Source: Okeania sp. SIO2C9
Lineage (GTDB): Bacteria; Cyanobacteriota; Cyanobacteriia; Cyanobacteriales; Microcoleaceae
Length of the DNA stretch: 64,000 bases
Direction of reading: 5' to 3'
NCBI RefSeq assembly: GCF_010672455.1
Contig: NZ_JAAHGO010000020.1
Span: 70,847-134,846, forward strand
This document shows, one piece after another, positions 59,745 to 64,000 of the stretch. Below the pieces are notes generated by a model, which saw only the letters and a list, made by a program, of their open reading frames with translations, was not told the origin of the DNA and searched no databases. Position 1 is the first letter of the stretch. Each line of letters begins with the position of its first letter. The position numbers and the translations under genes are program-made.

Positions 59745-60545
59745 TCAAGAATGCACCTTCCCCACAGAAACGATTGTCACTAAGCTGTCTAAAATTAACT
59801 GACCAAAAACTTGTTCCATTTCTGTTGCTATACGTCCATACTCTCCTTCATAGGGTGTTGTTTCTCCCCGATGCTTAATTAAGGACTGTAGAACTGTTAC
59901 TGCGTGTTTTTTAAACTGTGTCGCTCGCCAAAACAAAGCAGCAGTTTCCATATCCCAGGCACTATTTTTCTGGGTACTGCTTTCTAAGATATTAATCAGA
60001 CTTTTAACATTATCAGTCCTTTCTCCGATTAGCTCAGGGTAATTATAAGCATGATAATCTTCAACATGATGGCAAATCATTAACTGTACTGGGCAAAGCA
60101 GTGATTCTGCCTGATGCCGAAGACTGTCTACCAGTAAGGGAGAAGCAAAAAGACTCTGACCCCATTGTGAAGCAGAAAGACCCGAATCGCGCATCAAGCC
60201 ATAAAGGTTATTAACTTCGTCAATGATATTAATGTCTCTAAGATTGTCTGGAGTTACATATCGATCATTAGACCCGTAGCGAACAATATAATCAGCTTCA
60301 GCAGCATACATTTCCAGAAAGGCAAAGCCAGAGCCACCAGCACCCATTGGTACACTGGCAACAAACATATAGTGCCCCTGGTAACTACCTGTGTAGATAA
60401 CTATGCCCCAACTGTCGGTATGCAATTGAGCTGAAGGAAAATAACGGTTGACTAGACGTTGAGCGCGCTGAGGATTGGAGCAAACAATACCTGCTGCTGG
60501 GAGAGGTTTCTTGATAATTACGTTTTCGGATATGGTGAATTTCAT
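59745..60545 (-). CDS. Nucleoside phosphorylase-superfamily protein
   Basis: A 266-residue soluble protein of the PNP/UDP phosphorylase fold. Recognisable parts: VASVPMGAGGSGFAFLEMYAAEADYIVRYGSND, corresponding to the G-x-G-x-x-S and R-x-G-(S/T) phosphate/nucleoside site, and NSAWDMETAALFWRATQ, corresponding to the M-E-(S/T)-A motif that holds the ribose. Residue order agrees with the family, but overall similarity to uridine or purine phosphorylases is modest, so specificity is open. It lies directly downstream of the DUF4912 repeat gene on the same strand (126 bases). Confidence 0.78.
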   Translation of the reverse strand: MKFTISENVIIKKPLPAAGIVCSNPQRAQRLVNRYFPSAQLHTDSWGIVIYTGSYQGHYMFVASVPMGAGGSGFAFLEMYAAEADYIVRYGSNDRYVTPDNLRDINIIDEVNNLYGLMRDSGLSASQWGQSLFASPLLVDSLRHQAESLLCPVQLMICHHVEDYHAYNYPELIGERTDNVKSLINILESSTQKNSAWDMETAALFWRATQFKKHAVTVLQSLIKHRGETTPYEGEYGRIATEMEQVFGQLILDSLVTIVSVGKVHS

Positions 60546-60671
60546 GGGAGACTTTACATATAGGGAGGGCGAATACCATTCGCCCCTACAGATGGTGGTT
60601 TAAAAGTCAATTTGCGTAAGTTCTGATAATTATAGTTGGGTAAATATTACGAAATTTACCCACCCTATTAC

Positions 60672-63600
60672 TTAGGAATATAACTTAGCTACAGAAACAG
60701 TAAGCTCTCCGTTGTTATCATCAGGATAAGTATCAACAAAAAAGGCATACAAAGTAGTCGTTTCCAAAACCTCTAGCGTTAGTGTTTCGTGAGACCCATT
60801 CAAAGTTGACCAGGTTTGCCCAACCGGAATATTTGTCTTTTTATTCTTCACTTTTCCACCAAAAATCCAAAGTAAAACAAATGGTTCACCAGAGGGACAG
60901 ATATTAGAACCGTAACCAAATGTACCACTTTTAATCCGCACAATATAAATCCCTGGTTCAAGGGTTTCAGAGACGCCTGTTTCTTGAAGTCCCTTGATTT
61001 GTGCATCATTGAGTGAATAACAATTGTTACGACTATGGACAACAAGATGCTGAATCTCACAGTCACCAGGGGTGATGTTACTTGTTGCGATCGCTGTTTC
61101 TTCTTTGCTTCCCGATCTTTGAGATATTAAATCTGCATCAATAGTTGCTTCATCAGGAGGAATTGTTTCTACTGCCTCAATATCATCAGTTTGAGTCAAA
61201 ACAGGTATTCGCAGTGGGTTAGAACAAGCAATCCTTAGCCACTGCAAATTATCAGTGACATAACCAATCTCTGCTAAATAATCAACATAACTAAGAGAAC
61301 TAACATTGATAGGTATTTTCTGTTTCTGGATAGACTCCTCACAATCATATTGTTGTATCTTTTGAGCTTTTTGTGATTCTAGATCAACATCTGTAACATC
61401 ATAAATCCGCAATTGGTATTGCTGACCACCTTGTTGTTTTGCTGCATCCTTAGCAGCTTGAGAAACTACTAAATGAACACAAGCACTCTGGTGATCGTGA
61501 GGCACTATAGTAATCCAACTGGATTTCAATGCTTCCTCTGGAATACTTGCTGTAGTGGGAGTTGTGTCTAACTCTGTACTTTTTACTTCATCACTGTCTA
61601 CAGTAAAGTCAGGTACAGGCATCCGGATACAGTTAGAACGAGCCAATTTTAACCACTCACCGTCATCAGTTACATAACCTATTTCTGCCTGATAATCACG
61701 GTCACTCACAAAAACAGGTACTTGCATTTGCTGAGTAGATTCCTCACAATTATAGGCTTGTACATTGTATGCTGGCTGTGTATCCAAGTCAATACCTGTA
61801 ACATCATAAATTCGCAACTGATATTGCTCTCCCCCCTTTTCCTTCATTGCATTTTTCGCAGCTTGAGGAACTTCCCAAGCTACCATCATATTCTCCGGAT
61901 TATCAGGAGCAATAGTAATTTTACACGGAGGTAATACCCATTTTACTGGTGTTTTACCTAATATTTCTGGTTCTTGTGCTACATTTTTATCTTCATCTAC
62001 ACGATATTCTGATATCCGAACTCGGTTAGAACGAGCCAATGGTAGCCACTGACCATCATCAGTAGCAAAGCCTATTTCTGCTTGATATTCACAATCATCT
62101 AATAAGTTTCCTACTTGCCACTGCTGATTTGACTCTTCGGAATCATAATACCTGGTACTATTAGCTGGTTGTGAGTCTAGGTCAATATTTGTGACATCAT
62201 AAACCCGCAGTTGATATTGCTGACCTCCATATAATTTAGCTGCATCTTTGTCTGCTTCTGGAACTGACCAAGTTGCTGATGCACTTTTACTATGATTAGA
62301 TTTCAGATTGATTTTACTATTTAGTTCCCGTTTTCGATTTGCCCATGCTGCTAATAACCCTGCTACTCCTAATCCTCCTACTATTTGCCCTATTCCTATA
62401 CCATCTGTTGGAGTTGTTTGATTTCCATCAACTGGTGTTGTGTCTGTATCTGTGGTATCTAACTCTGCTTCTGGTGTTGATATCTCTTGGTTTTCATTTT
62501 CATCCACGGTCGTGGCAGTTTCTGGTATTGATATCCTGAGTTTTTCTGAACAAGCTAACTTTAACCACTGACCATCATCAGTCACATAACCTATTTCTGC
62601 CTGGTAGTCATGTTCTGGTACTAAAGAATCTAGTTCTTTGTCTGTGGTTGATTCTGAGCAATCATACTGCTGCACACTGGGAGCAGGTTGTGAGTCGAGG
62701 TCGATATCTGTGACATCATAAACCCGTAGTTGATATTGTTTACCTCCATGGGATTTAGCTGCATCTTTATCTGCTTGTGGAACTGACCAAGTTGCTAATG
62801 CCGTTTGATTTGGTTGTGCTGTGAGAGTTATTTCACTATTTTTGGCTTGATTTGCCCATGCTGCTAATAACCCTGCTAATCCTAATCCTCCTACTATTTG
62901 CCCTATTCCTATACCATCTGTTGGAGTTGTTTGATTTCCATCAACTGGTGTTGTGTCTGTATCTGTGGTATCTAACTCTGCTTCTGGTGTTGATATCTCT
63001 TGGTTTTCATTTTCATCCACGGTCGTGGCAGTTTCTGGTATTGATATCCTGAGTTTTTCTGAACGAGCTAACTTTAACCACTCTCCATTCTCTGTAACAT
63101 AACCTATTTCTGCCTGGTAGTCATGTTCTGGCACTAAAGAATCTAGTTCTTTGTCTGTGGTTAATTCTGAGCAATCATACTGCTGCACACTGGGAGCAGG
63201 TTGTGAGTCGAGGTCGATATCTGTGACATCATAAACCCGTAGTTGATATTGCTGACCTCCATGAGATTTAGCTGCATCTTTATCTGCTTGTGGAACTGAC
63301 CAAGTTGCTAATGCCGTTTGATTTGGTTGTGATGTGAGAGTTATTTCACTATTTTTGGCTTGATTTGCCCATGCTGCTAATAACCCTGCTAATCCTAATC
63401 CTCCTACTATTGGTGCTATTGGTATGCCATCTGTTGGAGTTGTTTGATTTCCATCAGCGGGAGTTGTTGGTGTATCTGTAGTATCTACCCCTACCTCTGG
63501 TATTGATATTCCCGTACTGTCATCTCCATCCATTGGAGCAACAGTTTCTGGTATTGATATCCTGAGTTTTTCTGAACGAGCTAACTTTAACCACTCTCCA

Positions 63601-64000
63601 TTCTCTGTAACATAACCTATTTCTGCCTGGTAGTCATGTTCTGGCACTAAAGAATCTAGTTCTTTGTCTGTGGTTAATTCTGAGCAATCATACTGCTGCA
63701 CACTGGGAGCAGGTTGTGAGTCGAGGTCGATATCTGTGACATCATAAACCCGTAGTTGATATTGCTGACCTCCATGAGATTTAGCTGCATCTTTATCTGC
63801 TTGTGGAACTGACCAAGTTGCTAATGCCGTTTGATTTGGTTGTGATGTGAGAGTTATTTCACTATTTTTGGCTTGATTTGCCCATGCTGCTAATAACCCT
63901 GCTAATCCTAATCCTCCTACTATTGGTGCTATTGGTATGCCATCTGTTGGAGTTGTTTGATTTCCATCAGCGGGAGTTGTTGGTGTATCTGTAGTATCTA
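60672..64000 (-). CDS. Large DUF4912 repeat protein (N terminus outside window)
   Basis: The frame is open from the window end to the stop at 60672, at least 1109 codons; the apparent start at 63701 is an internal GTG. It consists of tandem DUF4912-type domains (WSVPQADKDAAK..GGQQYQLRVYDVTDIDLDSQPAPSVQQYDC...LVPEHDYQAEIGYVTENGEWLKLARSEKLRI). Five or more copies are in view, with the ones beyond 62150 almost identical at a 513-bp (171-residue) period. Between domains lie acidic Thr/Asp linkers and a hydrophobic Gly-rich segment (IVGGLGLAGLLAAWAN). The C-terminal ~130 residues (DCEIQHLVVHSRNNCYSLNDAQIKGLQETGVSETLEPGIYIVRIKSG...) form a distinct globular domain ending LTVSVAKLYS. Function unknown; DUF4912 proteins are common in filamentous cyanobacteria. 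Confidence 0.88.
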   Translation of the reverse strand, partial: DTTDTPTTPADGNQTTPTDGIPIAPIVGGLGLAGLLAAWANQAKNSEITLTSQPNQTALATWSVPQADKDAAKSHGGQQYQLRVYDVTDIDLDSQPAPSVQQYDCSELTTDKELDSLVPEHDYQAEIGYVTENGEWLKLARSEKLRISIPETVAPMDGDDSTGISIPEVGVDTTDTPTTPADGNQTTPTDGIPIAPIVGGLGLAGLLAAWANQAKNSEITLTSQPNQTALATWSVPQADKDAAKSHGGQQYQLRVYDVTDIDLDSQPAPSVQQYDCSELTTDKELDSLVPEHDYQAEIGYVTENGEWLKLARSEKLRISIPETATTVDENENQEISTPEAELDTTDTDTTPVDGNQTTPTDGIGIGQIVGGLGLAGLLAAWANQAKNSEITLTAQPNQTALATWSVPQADKDAAKSHGGKQYQLRVYDVTDIDLDSQPAPSVQQYDCSESTTDKELDSLVPEHDYQAEIGYVTDDGQWLKLACSEKLRISIPETATTVDENENQEISTPEAELDTTDTDTTPVDGNQTTPTDGIGIGQIVGGLGVAGLLAAWANRKRELNSKINLKSNHSKSASATWSVPEADKDAAKLYGGQQYQLRVYDVTNIDLDSQPANSTRYYDSEESNQQWQVGNLLDDCEYQAEIGFATDDGQWLPLARSNRVRISEYRVDEDKNVAQEPEILGKTPVKWVLPPCKITIAPDNPENMMVAWEVPQAAKNAMKEKGGEQYQLRIYDVTGIDLDTQPAYNVQAYNCEESTQQMQVPVFVSDRDYQAEIGYVTDDGEWLKLARSNCIRMPVPDFTVDSDEVKSTELDTTPTTASIPEEALKSSWITIVPHDHQSACVHLVVSQAAKDAAKQQGGQQYQLRIYDVTDVDLESQKAQKIQQYDCEESIQKQKIPINVSSLSYVDYLAEIGYVTDNLQWLRIACSNPLRIPVLTQTDDIEAVETIPPDEATIDADLISQRSGSKEETAIATSNITPGDCEIQHLVVHSRNNCYSLNDAQIKGLQETGVSETLEPGIYIVRIKSGTFGYGSNICPSGEPFVLLWIFGGKVKNKKTNIPVGQTWSTLNGSHETLTLEVLETTTLYAFFVDTYPDDNNGELTVSVAKLYS

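Noticed and set aside
62339..63052. Two Leu-rich plus-strand ORFs (62339-62539, 62852-63052)
   Set aside because: They are antisense shadows of the repeated Gly/Asp-rich segments of the DUF4912 gene; identical because the DNA repeats are.
60672..63701. Gene start at 63701 for the DUF4912 protein
   Set aside because: The codon is a GTG that encodes Val inside a repeat (equivalent positions in other repeats read Val-Gln-Gln-Tyr); the frame continues to the window end.

Overview
The window looks like chromosome of a filamentous, non-picoplanktonic cyanobacterium with low GC and low coding density, most like Trichodesmium or a close oscillatorialean relative (inference; no rRNA is present). The reasons are: GCGATCGC (HIP1) palindromes inside many genes; a cyanobacterial gene set (Raf1 RuBisCO assembly factor, demethylphylloquinone methyltransferase MenG, DUF3493, DUF4912 and DUF445 proteins, rimP-nusA-ylxR-infB); and long AT-rich spacers of 0.3-2.8 kb packed with small repeats.

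Layout. 0-5 kb: the end of a P-loop ATPase-like gene, a tandem array of six ~149-bp hairpin units, and a TPR gene read in one frame but broken by two TAA codons at the same repeat position. 5.6-10.5 kb: an M32 carboxypeptidase and a peptidoglycan-binding-domain protein, separated by a repeat-rich desert. 11.3-14.9 kb: a 1209-residue fusion of an ammonium transporter (Amt), PAS domains and a class III adenylate cyclase. 15-23.8 kb: tRNA-Leu(UAG), an SDR, glutaminase, a response regulator, argS and a small unknown gene. 26.6-30.5 kb: an ACT-domain malic enzyme and a cyanobacterial membrane protein. 31.2-38.7 kb: the translation/transcription cluster rimP-nusA-ylxR-infB, with spacers up to 1 kb. 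40-47 kb: a small conserved-looking gene, DUF3493, DUF445, menG, a REC-GAF response regulator and raf1. 48-54.4 kb: a PhyH-type dioxygenase, a sulfur-linked group (cysC, SLC13-type permease, USP-like protein) and a Uma2 nuclease-like gene. 54.8-58.2 kb: an ABC-2 exporter (permease and ATPase) flanking a destroyed DUF1963 gene. 58.3-64 kb: an RTX-type protein, a nucleoside-phosphorylase-like gene and a large DUF4912 repeat protein running off the window end.

Noncoding layer. The most striking structure outside genes is a set of small IS200/IS605 (IS608-like) elements without tnpA or tnpB. They share a left end that follows a TTAC tetranucleotide and a right end with a GC hairpin ending GGAG(TAT)GTCAA, which resembles the 3' end of TnpB omega (reRNA) guide scaffolds. 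One copy (55994-56429) has inserted into the DUF1963 gene. Removing TTAC|...TCAA exactly restores the reading frame of the conserved C terminus, which fixes the element ends to the base. Other families include a 172-bp MITE in two opposite-facing copies, a 122-bp MITE with an 8-bp target duplication just upstream of glutaminase, a ~107-bp MITE whose central palindrome differs between copies but keeps its pairing, and a ~320-bp duplicated element (15448-15765 and 30833-31151) that may be a structured RNA.

All product names come from reading the translations and recalling family motifs. No database search was possible. Repeat boundaries not fixed by inverted repeats or target sites are approximate.
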